Below, one piece after another: positions 43,356-53,400 of a stretch of DNA of 64,000 nucleotides; the first letter of the stretch is position 1, and each line of letters begins with the position of its first letter. Source of the DNA: Hymenobacter artigasi. Its GTDB lineage: Bacteria; Bacteroidota; Bacteroidia; Cytophagales; Hymenobacteraceae. Made by a program: the position numbers and the translations under genes. The notes beneath the pieces were generated by a model. That model saw only the letters and a program-made list of their open reading frames with translations. It did no database searches and had not been told where the DNA came from. The stretch is from positions 1 to 64,000 of the forward strand of contig NZ_JAAVTK010000018.1 in the NCBI RefSeq assembly GCF_012275535.1, written 5' to 3'.

Positions 43356-45251
43356 CTAATCAGCCAACTCCTGCTCGTATGGCAAGTTAGACGACTGCGT
43401 TTGCGAGTACGGCACGTTCTGGGGAATAAAGTCCACATCCGAGCCGGGCTTGCTGTAGTCGTAGGGCCAGCGATACACCGCTGGAATCTCGCCGGGCCAG
43501 TTACCGTGGCCGGGCTCAACCGGGGTAGTCCACTCCAGCGTGGTTGAGTTCCAGGGATTCTCAGTAGCACGACGGCCGCGGAAAATGCTGTAGAAGAAGT
43601 TGAAGATGAAGATGAACTGACCAAGGAAGGCGATGATAGCCGCAATCGAGATGAACTTGTTCATGTCAGCGAACTGCGAGAAAGCATCGAAGCCAGTCCA
43701 GGCATAGTAGCGACGGGGGAAACCGGCGATACCAACGTAGTGCATCGGCATGAATACCAGATATACACCGCAGAAGGTCAGCCAGAAGTGGATATAACCC
43801 AGCTTCTCATCCATCATACGGCCAAACATCTTCGGGAACCAGTGGTAAACCCCGGCAAACAGGCCGAAGAAAGCCGAGCTACCCATCACCAAGTGGAAGT
43901 GAGCTACCACGAAGTAAGTATTGTGCATTTGGATATCGAGCGTAGCGTTGCCAAGGATGATACCCGTCAGACCACCCGAGATAAACAGCGACACAAAGCC
44001 GATGGCAAACAGCATGGCGGCCGTGAAACGGATATTACCGCGCCACAACGTTGCCAGCCAGTTAAACACCTTCACACCTGAAGGCACGGCGATAATCAGC
44101 GTCAGGAACATGAAGACCGAACCAAGGAAGGGATTCATGCCAGTCACGAACATGTGGTGAGCCCACACAACGAACGACAGCAGCGAGATGCCAATCAGCG
44201 AACCAATCATGGCGCGGTATCCGAAGATGGGCTTACGAGCGTTCGTAGCCAAAACTTCCGATACCATACCCATAGCAGGCATGATTACGATATATACCTC
44301 GGGGTGACCCAGGAACCAGAACAAGTGCTGGAACAATACCGGCGAACCGCCCTGGTTGCTCAATGCCTGACCGGCAATGTAAATGTCCGACAGGAAGAAA
44401 GAGGTACCGAAGGAACGGTCGAACACCAGCAGCAAAGCAGCCGAGAACAGAACCGGGAACGATAGGATACCCAGAATAGCAGTCAGGAAGAAAGCCCAAA
44501 TGGTAAGCGGCAGCTTGCTCATGCTCATGCCACGGGTACGCATGTTGATAACCGTGGTCACGTAGTTTACACCACCCAGCAGCTGCGACACGATGAAGAA
44601 CACCATGCTCACCAACCACAGCGTCATGCCAGCGCCGGAGCCAGGAATGGCCTGTGGCAAAGCACTCAGCGGCGGGTAGATTGTCCAGCCAGCAGCAGCC
44701 GGACCAGTTTCAATGAACAGCGAGGAGAACATGATAATGCTCGACAGGAAGAAGAACCAGTACGAGAGCATGTTCATGAAGCCCGAAGCCATGTCGCGGG
44801 CACCCACTTGCAGCGGAATCAGGAAGTTTGAGAAAGTACCGCTCAAACCTGCAGTCAGCACGAAGAATACCATGATGGTACCGTGCATCGTTACCAGTGC
44901 AAGATAAAACTCAGGGTTCAACTTACCAGCCTGAATCCAGCCACCAAGAACGGGCTTCAGCCACTCCATCGTGCCTTCGGGCCAGCCAAGCTGCAAACGG
45001 AACAAGCTGGAGAGAGTACCACCAATGATGGCCCACAGCATACCCGTAATCAGGAACTGCTTGGCAATCTGCTTGTGGTCCTGGCTGAATACATACTTCC
45101 ACATCCAGTGCTGGTCGTGGTGCTCGTGCTCATCATGCTCATGGTGATGAATGTGGTCGCCGTGCTCGGTAGCCGGCACCGGAGCGGAACCAATACCGCC
45201 CTGCGTTTGCACGCCTGGAGAAAGATTTGGTTTGGGTGTCATGTCTGACAT
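43356..45251 (-). CDS. ctaD: cytochrome c oxidase subunit I
   Basis: A 631-residue catalytic subunit that reduces oxygen to water at a heme-CuB centre and pumps protons. Visible ligands are WFLGHPEVYIVIMP (CuB His and the crosslinked Tyr), VVWAHHMFVTG (the paired CuB His) and YFVVAHFHLVMG (the two heme His). The HPEVY Tyr marks an A-type oxidase. The N-terminus holds an unusual His-rich stretch (HGDHIHHHEHDEHEHHDQH, residues about 27-47) before WMWKYVFSQDHK. It might bind metal, or simply be a flexible tail. It follows coxB by 22 bp and ends at a terminator. Confidence 0.97.
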   Translation of the reverse strand: MSDMTPKPNLSPGVQTQGGIGSAPVPATEHGDHIHHHEHDEHEHHDQHWMWKYVFSQDHKQIAKQFLITGMLWAIIGGTLSSLFRLQLGWPEGTMEWLKPVLGGWIQAGKLNPEFYLALVTMHGTIMVFFVLTAGLSGTFSNFLIPLQVGARDMASGFMNMLSYWFFFLSSIIMFSSLFIETGPAAAGWTIYPPLSALPQAIPGSGAGMTLWLVSMVFFIVSQLLGGVNYVTTVINMRTRGMSMSKLPLTIWAFFLTAILGILSFPVLFSAALLLVFDRSFGTSFFLSDIYIAGQALSNQGGSPVLFQHLFWFLGHPEVYIVIMPAMGMVSEVLATNARKPIFGYRAMIGSLIGISLLSFVVWAHHMFVTGMNPFLGSVFMFLTLIIAVPSGVKVFNWLATLWRGNIRFTAAMLFAIGFVSLFISGGLTGIILGNATLDIQMHNTYFVVAHFHLVMGSSAFFGLFAGVYHWFPKMFGRMMDEKLGYIHFWLTFCGVYLVFMPMHYVGIAGFPRRYYAWTGFDAFSQFADMNKFISIAAIIAFLGQFIFIFNFFYSIFRGRRATENPWNSTTLEWTTPVEPGHGNWPGEIPAVYRWPYDYSKPGSDVDFIPQNVPYSQTQSSNLPYEQELAD

Positions 45252-45273
45252 AGCAGAATACCGTTAGTAGTTA

Positions 45274-46347
45274 TTAGTAAGAAGCAGCCAAAGGCACGGG
45301 AGCAGCTTCTTTTTCCTGAGGCGCGGTGGCTACGGGAGTAACCATCGATTTGGCCTTCTGTTTGAAAGCAGCCAACACATCTGGGTTTTTTTGAGCAAAT
45401 GATTGCTGAGCGGCGTACCAGTTCTGGTAATCGTCCGGCTCATCTACAATCACAGTGGCTTTCATGGCGAAGTGGCTACCGCCGCACACCTGGTTGCAAG
45501 CCAGCTCATAGTTGAACTTGGGGTTTCCCAGCTTAGCGCGCATCTCATCGGTGGTGGTGGTTGGCGTGAACCAGAAGCGGGTCGGCATGCCGGGCACTGC
45601 GTACATCTGCACGCGGAAGTGCGGCATATAAACAGCGTGCAGCACGTCGCGCGAGCGAATCTTAATCAAAACCGGAACGCCTTTAGGAACGTGTATTTCG
45701 TTGGTGGTGAAGTCGTCAAGCGAAGACTTATCGCTCAGGTCAAAGCCCCACTCATTCACGGCATCAATCATGCGGTAATTGATAACACCCAGCTTCATGT
45801 CGCGGCCGGGGTAACGTACCAACCAGTTAAACTGCTTGCCCATTACTTCCACAACTACCGAGTTTTTGGGAGCTGGACCAGTAATACGGGTCCATGCTTT
45901 CCAACCAGCGAAAATCAGCGAAGCCATTACAATGGCCGGGATAATCGTCCAGATAACCTCAATCGTGTTGTTGTGCGCAAAGAAATAAGCCCGACGGCCT
46001 TCCTTGTGCTGGTACTTATAAGCATACCAGAAAAGTAACGCCTGAGTGATAGCAAATGCTACCCCAATCACTGCCATCGTAATCCAGAACATACGCTCCA
46101 TCTGATGGCCGTGTACGGAAGCAATGGGAGGATTCATCTTGCTGAAATTTTCAACAAACGAATAAGCAAACCACGCGCCCCCGCCAATCATGAAAACCAG
46201 CATTAGAATAGCGTTAACGCTATTGCTAGTGCCAATATCGCGGGTGAAAGTACCCGAGAAAATAGAGGTAAAAATCTGCAGGCGAAACAGCAGGCCGAAT
46301 ACGACCAACAGCAGCACCAACACCAGCAAAATGGTAAGAGCAGTCAT
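45274..46347 (-). CDS. ctaC: cytochrome c oxidase subunit II (CuA)
   Basis: A 357-residue subunit II that takes electrons at the dinuclear CuA centre. Three hydrophobic segments are visible: the N-terminal LTILLVLVLLLVVFGLLFRL, a second at MLVFMIGGGAWFAYSF and a third at WITMAVIGVAFAITQALLFWY. The cupredoxin domain has DVLHAVYMPHFRVQMYAVPGM and the CuA loop CNQVCGGSHFAMK (C-x3-C-x3-H-x2-M), where Gln stands for the usual Glu whose backbone oxygen binds copper. A C-terminal tail is Ala/Pro rich. A strong hairpin (46377-46420) lies between actF and this gene. Confidence 0.96.
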   Translation of the reverse strand: MTALTILLVLVLLLVVFGLLFRLQIFTSIFSGTFTRDIGTSNSVNAILMLVFMIGGGAWFAYSFVENFSKMNPPIASVHGHQMERMFWITMAVIGVAFAITQALLFWYAYKYQHKEGRRAYFFAHNNTIEVIWTIIPAIVMASLIFAGWKAWTRITGPAPKNSVVVEVMGKQFNWLVRYPGRDMKLGVINYRMIDAVNEWGFDLSDKSSLDDFTTNEIHVPKGVPVLIKIRSRDVLHAVYMPHFRVQMYAVPGMPTRFWFTPTTTTDEMRAKLGNPKFNYELACNQVCGGSHFAMKATVIVDEPDDYQNWYAAQQSFAQKNPDVLAAFKQKAKSMVTPVATAPQEKEAAPVPLAASY

Positions 46348-46376
46348 TGAGTTTTTAGTATTGAGTACTAAGTATT

Positions 46377-46420
46377 AAGAACTGAGCGCAGATTTTGTTA
46401 TCAACCTGCGCTCAGTTCTT
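46377..46420 (-). promoter_or_regulatory. strong hairpin between actF and coxB
   Basis: AAGAACTGAGCGCAG (46377-46391) and CTGCGCTCAGTTCTT (46406-46420) form a perfect 15-bp stem with a 14-nt loop. On the minus strand the stem is followed by AATACTTAGTACTC, with no run of T. It may be a partial terminator, an RNase stop or a stabiliser that sets the ratio of act to cox transcripts. Confidence 0.75.
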
Positions 46421-46431
46421 CAATCTAAATT

Positions 46432-47742
46432 CTAGGTAGTGTGGTGAATGCTCTCGTCGAGGAACGGGTGGTTAACCGGTACCAAAGAAGCCGAAGCCAG
46501 ACGACGCGTAAACAAGATGAGGAACGCCCCAAGGAAGATTGCAGCAATGCCAATCTCAATCAGGAACCCATTATCACCACGCAAAGTGCCCGGCATCAGC
46601 ATCAAATAAAAGTCGGACCAGTGGCCACACAAAATGGCGATGGCAACGATTTTCATGATAATCATCTGGCGCTTCGCATCGCGGGTCATCAACCCCAGGA
46701 AGGGGAAAACGAAGTTGATTGCGATATTGAAAAAGAACAGGAAAGTGTAGCGGCCTTCAAAGCCACCGAGGCGCTGATTAAAATAAACGGCTTCCTCAGG
46801 AAGGTTTGCATACCAAATCAACATAAACTGCGAGAACCATACATAGGTCCAGAAAATGCTGAAACCGAACATCAGCTTACCCAGGTCGTGGATGTGGCTG
46901 GCGTTCAAAGCGCGCAGGTAACCAGCTTGCTTGAGGAAAATCGCAGTCAGTGCAATAGCTGCAATGCCCGATACCCACCACGAAGCGAAAACATACCAGC
47001 CGAACATGGTGCTGAACCAGTGGGTGTCAACTGACATCACCCAGTCCCAGGCCGACATCGACGAAGTCACCGCGTACAGTACCAAGAACAGCGCTGAAGC
47101 ATTGATGCTTTTGTGAAACCAAACGGTACCACCATTCAGGTCCTCTTGCAGCGACAGCTGACGCAGCTTCCAGCTGAAGTAAGCCCAGATGCCGATGTAG
47201 ATGATAGTGCGGATGAGGTAGAAAGGCAGGTTCAGAAAACCGCTTTTGCCGGCGATGATGGCATCGTAATTCGGGCTGCCCTTATCCATGATACCCTCGT
47301 GGGTCCAGTGGAAAATGTCGTGACGACCAACCAGAAAAACAATGAGCATAATCACACCACCCGGAATAACCCAGGCGCTGAGAGCTTCGGAGATACGCTT
47401 TACCATTACCGACCAGCCAGCGTAAGCTACGTAGTTGATGGCCATGAACACCGTACCAACGGTAGACACGCCTAGGAAAAACAGGTTGCTGTGCCAGAGG
47501 CTTACGAGTACGCGCTTAACCAGCACGGAACTACCCTCTTCGTGGGCAGCACCGTGCGCAGCGGCTGCATGACCTGCAGCTTCGCTATGCTCGGCCGCCC
47601 CCCAGCCCATTACCTGAGCCAAGATACCAATAATGAGTAATACCACACCGGTGACGATGATGGCAATAAATGTTTTACGGGCGCCATCCGTAACGACGAG
47701 CTGTTCAGCCGTGGCGCTTTCGTGGTGCGTCAGAGTTGCCAT
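46432..47742 (-). CDS. actF: alternative complex III subunit ActF (NrfD-like membrane subunit)
   Basis: A 436-residue polytopic subunit of alternative complex III, a quinol:cytochrome c oxidoreductase. About ten helices can be traced, starting FIAIIVTGVVLLIIGILAQV, and including SAWDWVMSVDTHWFSTMFGWYVF and MLMPGTLRGDNGFLIEIG. The insert AAEHSEAAGHAAAAHGAAHEE after helix 1 is rich in Ala, His and Glu. ActF is a shorter paralogue of ActC and helps bind quinone. Gene order and the WDWVMSVD region make the call secure. Only six bases separate it from actE. Confidence 0.93.
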   Translation of the reverse strand: MATLTHHESATAEQLVVTDGARKTFIAIIVTGVVLLIIGILAQVMGWGAAEHSEAAGHAAAAHGAAHEEGSSVLVKRVLVSLWHSNLFFLGVSTVGTVFMAINYVAYAGWSVMVKRISEALSAWVIPGGVIMLIVFLVGRHDIFHWTHEGIMDKGSPNYDAIIAGKSGFLNLPFYLIRTIIYIGIWAYFSWKLRQLSLQEDLNGGTVWFHKSINASALFLVLYAVTSSMSAWDWVMSVDTHWFSTMFGWYVFASWWVSGIAAIALTAIFLKQAGYLRALNASHIHDLGKLMFGFSIFWTYVWFSQFMLIWYANLPEEAVYFNQRLGGFEGRYTFLFFFNIAINFVFPFLGLMTRDAKRQMIIMKIVAIAILCGHWSDFYLMLMPGTLRGDNGFLIEIGIAAIFLGAFLILFTRRLASASLVPVNHPFLDESIHHTT

Positions 47743-47748
47743 AGTGCG

Positions 47749-48498
47749 TTAGTTGGCGGTGCCGTTAGTTGCTTGGGTTTTGCCTTCGCCGGGGGTTTCG
47801 GACCCGGTGCCAGCCTGTGCCTGCCCTACGGGGGCAGTATTGGTGGCATCTTTCGTTTCAGTCGAGTCGCTGGTAGTCGTGTTGGTCGGGCCTTTGGCAA
47901 CTAGCTTGCTGAGTGCATCAGGACCTTCACCACGCTGCAGAACGCGCACGTACATCGCAATCTTCCAACGCTCTTCGGGGTTCACCTGCGAGCCGTGGGG
48001 CATCATGCGGTTGCGGCCCCACTGGATGACGTGATAAATGTGGCCATCATTCATCGTCTTGTAAGCACCAGCCGAGTAGTTTGGCACACCTTTGAAGATG
48101 ATACCAACCGGGCCCTGGCCATTGCCTTGCTCACCGTGGCAGTGCGAGCAAATGCGCGTGTAAAGCACTTTGCCTTCTTCCAGGTTAGCCTTGGTGTAGG
48201 CATAAGGATTGTGAAGCACCCGCTCCGCAATCCGTACACTATCCTTCGGGATGTGGTCGAAATAGTTGAGCTTGCCACGGGGCACAGTTCCATTTGCAGG
48301 AGTGCGCTCATTGATACCAAACGAATTCACGGTGTTAAACGTGGTCTGGCGCAAGGGCTCGTAGGGGATGGATTCGTACATCTCCGGGGCATATTCTACG
48401 CCGGGGTCGTTTCCGTCGTGGGTGCAGGCCGTGGTGGCCAGTCCCAGGGACAGCAGCAGCGCCGAAACGCGCAGGCTCAGGGTCAGCGGATGCGTCAT
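47749..48498 (-). CDS. actE: alternative complex III subunit ActE, monoheme cytochrome c lipoprotein
   Basis: A 249-residue periplasmic lipoprotein (lipobox LATTAC, Cys25) with one c-type heme site, CSHCHGEQGNG, preceded by LEEGKVLYTRI. The expected distal Met lies in RMMPHGSQVNPEERW. The C-terminus beyond about 200 is a Thr/Ser/Gly-rich tail of low complexity with no predicted structure, longer than the core requires. It passes electrons from ActA hemes towards the oxidase. Its start overlaps the stop of actD by one base. Confidence 0.94.
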   Translation of the reverse strand: MTHPLTLSLRVSALLLSLGLATTACTHDGNDPGVEYAPEMYESIPYEPLRQTTFNTVNSFGINERTPANGTVPRGKLNYFDHIPKDSVRIAERVLHNPYAYTKANLEEGKVLYTRICSHCHGEQGNGQGPVGIIFKGVPNYSAGAYKTMNDGHIYHVIQWGRNRMMPHGSQVNPEERWKIAMYVRVLQRGEGPDALSKLVAKGPTNTTTSDSTETKDATNTAPVGQAQAGTGSETPGEGKTQATNGTAN

Positions 48499-49025
48499 TA
48501 GTTGTTGGTCATTTCTTTTTGGTTGACTTCCGAAGCGCCGTTCTCGCGCAGCAGCTGGGTCAGCCGGGGAAATTGCGAGCTGGTTTCATCCAGTTCGATG
48601 GCCATTACGAACTTGTCGTCGGTGGCGCGTACGTCCATCACCGGCACTTTAAAGCGCGGATACAAACCCGTAATCGTGAAGAAGGTGATGGCCATGCCGT
48701 GGCAGGTAAAGAACACCGTCAATTCGAAAGCCACCGGCACAAAAGCGGGCAGTGAGATGTGCGGCTTGCCGCCGATAATCATCGGCCAGTCGAAACCGAG
48801 CATGTAAATCTGCATCCACAGTGCAAAGGCAAGGCCCGTCATGCCAAAGAAGAAGGCAGCAATAGGCAGGCGCGAACGTTCGATGCCAAGCGCATCGTCG
48901 ATGCCGTGGACCGGGTAAGGCGAAAACACGTCGTGGATTTTCACACCGGCGGCGCGCACGTTCTCAACGGCGTGCAGCAGTACATCCTCGTCTTCGAAGA
49001 TGCCAAGGGCGAAGCGCTTAGTCAT
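48498..49025 (-). CDS. actD: alternative complex III subunit ActD (DUF3341)
   Basis: A 175-residue protein of the DUF3341 family, the ActD subunit. The N-terminal cytoplasmic part (ALGIFEDEDVLLHAVENVRAAGVKI, about 7-30; VFSPYPVHGID) is followed by two membrane helices (LPIAAFFFGMTGLAFALWMQIYML and ALFELTVFFTCHGMAITFF region) and a soluble tail with ATDDKFVMAIE. It holds no cofactor. Its ATG overlaps the 3' end of actC by eight bases, so the two are translationally coupled. Confidence 0.94.
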   Translation of the reverse strand: MTKRFALGIFEDEDVLLHAVENVRAAGVKIHDVFSPYPVHGIDDALGIERSRLPIAAFFFGMTGLAFALWMQIYMLGFDWPMIIGGKPHISLPAFVPVAFELTVFFTCHGMAITFFTITGLYPRFKVPVMDVRATDDKFVMAIELDETSSQFPRLTQLLRENGASEVNQKEMTNN

Positions 49026-50472
49026 GCTGGTTATAAGTTACGGGAGCCGAAGCAGGCACACCTGGCGTAGAAGTTTGAACGGGGGCGTGGTGCGCCTTTG
49101 AGGGATTGTAAGTCGGACCGTTATCAACGGTGTACTTCAGGATGGTTTTCACCTCGGCCATGTTAATAACGGGGAAGAACTTGGCGAAGAGCAGGAACAG
49201 CGTGAAGAACAGGCCGAGCGTACCAACGTACAGGCCGATGTCGATAATCGTAGGCGAGAACATTGCCCAGCTCGATGGCAGGTAATCACGGTGCAGCGAG
49301 GTCACGATGATTACAAAGCGCTCGAACCACATGCCGATGTTAACCACAATCGACAGTGCGAACGTGAGCGGAATGCTGTAGCGCACGCGACGGAACCACA
49401 CCAGCTGCGGCGTAATCACGTTGCAGGTCATCATCGAAGCGTAAGCCCACCAGTAAGGACCGGTAGCGCGGTTGATGAAAGCATATTGCTCAAATTCAAC
49501 CTGCGAGTACCAGGCAATGAAGAACTCCGTGATATAAGCCACACCCACGATGGAGCCGGTTACCATCATGATTTTGTTCATGAGGGCGATATGCTCCAGC
49601 GTGATGTAATCTTCGAGGCGGAAAACCACGCGGGTAATCAGCATCAGGGTAAGCACCATGGCGAAACCCGAGAAGATTGCACCCGCAACGAAGTAGGGCG
49701 GGAAGATGGTGGTGTGCCAGCCCGGTACTACCGAGGTAGCAAAGTCCATCGATACAATGGTGTGTACCGAAAGTACCAGCGGGGTCGAAACACCGGCCAG
49801 AATCAGCGAAACCGTTTCGTAACGCGACCAGGCTTTGGCCGAGCCTTTCCAGCCAAAGCTCAGCATGGAGTAGCTGAACTTGGCGATTGGGCCCTTGGCA
49901 CGGTCACGAATCGAAGCGAAGTCGGGAATCAGACCGATGTACCAGAACACCAGCGACACGGTGAAGTAGGTCGAGATGGCGAATACGTCCCAGAGCAGGG
50001 GCGAGTTGAAGTTGGCCCACAGCGAACCCAGCGTGTTTTGCAATGGGAATACGTAGAATGCCAACCACGGACGGCCCATGTGCAACACCGGGAACATGGC
50101 GGCGCAGATTACGGCGAAGATGGTCATGGCTTCGGCGGCGCGGTTGATGGAGCTCCGCCATTTCTGACGGAACAACAGCAGTACGGCCGAAATCAGCGTA
50201 CCGGCGTGGCCGATACCTACCCACCACACGAAGTTGGTGATGTCCCAGGCCCAGTTCACGGTTTTGTTCAGGCCCCACTCGCCGATGCCGTACCATACGG
50301 TGCGGTATACGGAGTAGAAGAACACTCCCAGGAAGAACAGCGCCACGCTCAGAGCGGCCATCCAACGGAGGTTGGGCTTGGCTTCGACCTGATAGCAGAT
50401 GTCTTGCGTTACGTCGTGTAACGTCTTACCGCCAGTTACGAGCGGCTCGCGTACGGCTGATACGTGCTGCAT
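49018..50472 (-). CDS. actC: alternative complex III subunit ActC (NrfD/PsrC family quinol-binding)
   Basis: A 484-residue integral membrane protein of the NrfD/PsrC family with about ten helices, which provides the quinol oxidation site and a likely proton path. Useful regions are WAWDITNFVWWVGIGHAGTLISAVLL, with the His near the predicted quinol pocket, NFNSPLLWDVFAISTYFTVS and VVPGWHTTIFPPYFVAGAIFSG, and the late FERFVIIVTSLHRDYLPSSW. These are typical of ActC. It lies 24 bp after actB. ActF is its shorter paralogue. Confidence 0.96.
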   Translation of the reverse strand: MQHVSAVREPLVTGGKTLHDVTQDICYQVEAKPNLRWMAALSVALFFLGVFFYSVYRTVWYGIGEWGLNKTVNWAWDITNFVWWVGIGHAGTLISAVLLLFRQKWRSSINRAAEAMTIFAVICAAMFPVLHMGRPWLAFYVFPLQNTLGSLWANFNSPLLWDVFAISTYFTVSLVFWYIGLIPDFASIRDRAKGPIAKFSYSMLSFGWKGSAKAWSRYETVSLILAGVSTPLVLSVHTIVSMDFATSVVPGWHTTIFPPYFVAGAIFSGFAMVLTLMLITRVVFRLEDYITLEHIALMNKIMMVTGSIVGVAYITEFFIAWYSQVEFEQYAFINRATGPYWWAYASMMTCNVITPQLVWFRRVRYSIPLTFALSIVVNIGMWFERFVIIVTSLHRDYLPSSWAMFSPTIIDIGLYVGTLGLFFTLFLLFAKFFPVINMAEVKTILKYTVDNGPTYNPSKAHHAPVQTSTPGVPASAPVTYNQHD

Positions 50473-50496
50473 AGTTGATATAGATTAAGCGTTTTC

Positions 50497-53400
50497 TTAA
50501 GCTTCTTGGCCGAAGAACTCCGACTCAGAGTTCCGAATCTTCGTCAGGTACGTCACGTTCGGCTGCACGTTGATGGAGTCGAGCGAGTGGAAAGCGCGCT
50601 CACCATCTTCACGACGGAGAAGCTGGCTGATGCGGCTCTTCGGGTCTTTCATATCACCGAACACGATGGCGTCGGTGGGGCACGACTGGGCGCAGGCGGT
50701 TACAATCTCGCCATCAACCGGGCGGCGCTTCTGCTTTTTAGCTTCGAGCTTACCGAGCTGAATGCGCTGCACACAGAACGAGCATTTTTCCATCACACCA
50801 CGGGCACGAACCGTCACGTCCGGGTTCAGCACCATGCGGCCAAGGTCGGTGAACATATGGCCGTTCACGATTTCAAACTTCTCATTCGAGTAGTACGAGA
50901 ACCAGTTGAAGCGACGCACTTTATACGGGCAGTTGTTGGCGCAGTAGCGCGTACCGATGCAACGGTTGTAGGTCATCTGGTTGAGACCTTCCGAGCTGTG
51001 TGTGGTAGCCAGTACCGGGCACACCGTTTCGCAGGGTGCGTGGTTGCACTGCTGGCACATCATCGGCTGGAAAATAACCTGCGGGTTCTCCGAAGGGTCT
51101 TCCATGGCGGCGTAAGTAGCCACTTTGCCTTTGGTATCGAAGTCGCTCTTGTGCGTATCCGAGCTATAGTAGCGGTCGATACGCATCCAGTGCATCTCGC
51201 GGCGGTTGATAACCTGCTGCTTGCCCACTACGGCGGTATTGTTTTCGGTCTGGCAACCAATCACACACGAGCCGCAGCCAATGCACGAGTTGAGGTCCAC
51301 GGCCATGCCCCAGTGGTGGTTGTTATACTGATAGTCCTGCCACAGCGATACTTTGCTGGGGGCTTCCATGCCATCGGGCGTAGAAACTTTTTCGTACTCA
51401 GTTACTTCTTTCGGGTTCTTCTTGTAGTTGGCCAGCGTATTCTCCTGCACTACCGGGCGGCGGTCCATCAGCGTTTGGTGCGTCTGGGTCTGCGCGATGG
51501 GCGAGGTTGCGCTGGTCTTCTCCAGCGTCACCACGTTCATATACTGAATACCATTGGCCATCAATGCCAGCGGAGCAGCATTTTCGCCTACTTTATCACC
51601 GGCTTTGCCAGCCATTGTACGGCCGTAGCCGAGAGCAATGCTCACGGTACCGTTGGTTTGGCCGGGCTGAATCAACACGGGCAGCTCAATGCTGTGGCCG
51701 TTAGCCGTCACTTTTACTACGTCGCCCTGCTCCCACTTGTTGGTAATAGCCATGGCGCGGGGTATAGCTACATAGTTACCCCAGGTTGCTTTCGAAATCG
51801 GGTCGGGCAACTCTTGCAGGAAGGGGTTATTGGCTTCGCAGCCGGTGGCGCTCAAGCCTACTTTCTCGTAGAGAGCCAGCTCAACGCCGTTCTGCTTGGC
51901 AGCACCGCTTAGCTGCGAGGCAGCAGCGGCAGCGCTCATCGCTGTCATGGCGGGAGCGGCGGGCAGAGCGGTGCCCATGGCCACGCCGTCATGCACTACT
52001 TTATCCCAAGCCGCATCGGTGGGAGTAATGCCGCGCCAGTTGGCGCGCAGGAAACGGTAATAAGTCGTGTTGTTGCCAGCCCAATGCAACAGGCTCTCCT
52101 GCGCCTGGCGGGTTGTGAACAGCGGCGTAATAACGGGCTGCGACAAGCTGAGGAAACCCGTCTTGGGCTCAAAGTCGTTCCACGACTCCAGCCAGTGGTT
52201 GTCGGGAGCAGAGTATTGGCAGAGGCTGCCGGTTTCGTCCAGACGGTCGTTGAACGAAATGGTCAGCGGCACTTTGGCAATGCCTGCCTTCACCTTATCG
52301 CCCATCGGGTGGTTGAACACCGGGTTGGCATTGTAGAAAATCACGGCGCCTACGCTGCCATTATTCATATCGTTCACCAGCGCGGCCATGCGGGCGTCGT
52401 CGCCTTGGCGCACGTTGCTCGAAGCCGTACCGATGGTAGTGCCTCCATTGCCGAGGGCTTGGTTGATGGCGGTAACCAACGACTGCACAGCCGGGTCGTT
52501 CGAACCCGAAACCACTAAACCAGCGCTGCCGCTTGCCTTCAGCTCAGCGGCGGCGGTAGCCAGCTGCTTGCCATAGGGCGTGGAGGTTGAAACACTGCCG
52601 CCGCTTACTACAGCGTTATACAGCGCCAGCGCGATGGCGCCCTGCTGCGAAGGCTTCACCGGCACACGCACGTCGGCGTTGGAGCCGGTGAGCGACATGG
52701 CAGTCTCGAACTGGAAGTGGCGCGACATGGTGCGCTTATTCGTGCTCACCTTGCGGTTTACCACGTACTGCTTGGCATACTCAACCGGCGAAATCCAGGT
52801 GCCAAGAAAATCGGCCCCGAGGCTCACGATGACGTTGGCTTTGCTGAAATCGTAGCCGGGCACCACACCACCGTTGGCTTGCAGCAGGCCGGTGGCCGAC
52901 TGCGCGTCATACATAACGTGGGTAGTGTTGGGGTAGCGGGCAGCGAATTCGGCAATTGCCTTCTTCGTGCTGGGGCTGATAATCGTGTGCGACACGATGG
53001 CAATGCGGCCCGTGGTACCCGCCAGCTTCGTGCGGATTTCCTGGTCTACCTGCTTCATCTCAGCCTTCTGGCCTTTGATGGCGAAGTGCTGCAGACGGCC
53101 ACCGTCGTACAGGCTCAGCACGGCGGCTTGAGCGCGGGCCGACAGACCACCTTTGGTGATGGGCGACTCGGGGTTACCCTCCAGCTTAATCGGCCGGCCT
53201 TCGCGGGCTTTTACCAATACGGCGTTGTAGTCCGAGCCAGTGAAGTATGTAGAAGCGTAGAAGTTGGAAATGAGCGGGTCAATTTCCTCGGGCTTGTTCA
53301 GATACGGAATGGCTTTGATAACCGGCGTCTCGCACGAAGCAAGTACGGCGGCACCTACGCCGAAACCCATTAGCTTGAGGAAGTCGCGGCGGGGAGCCGA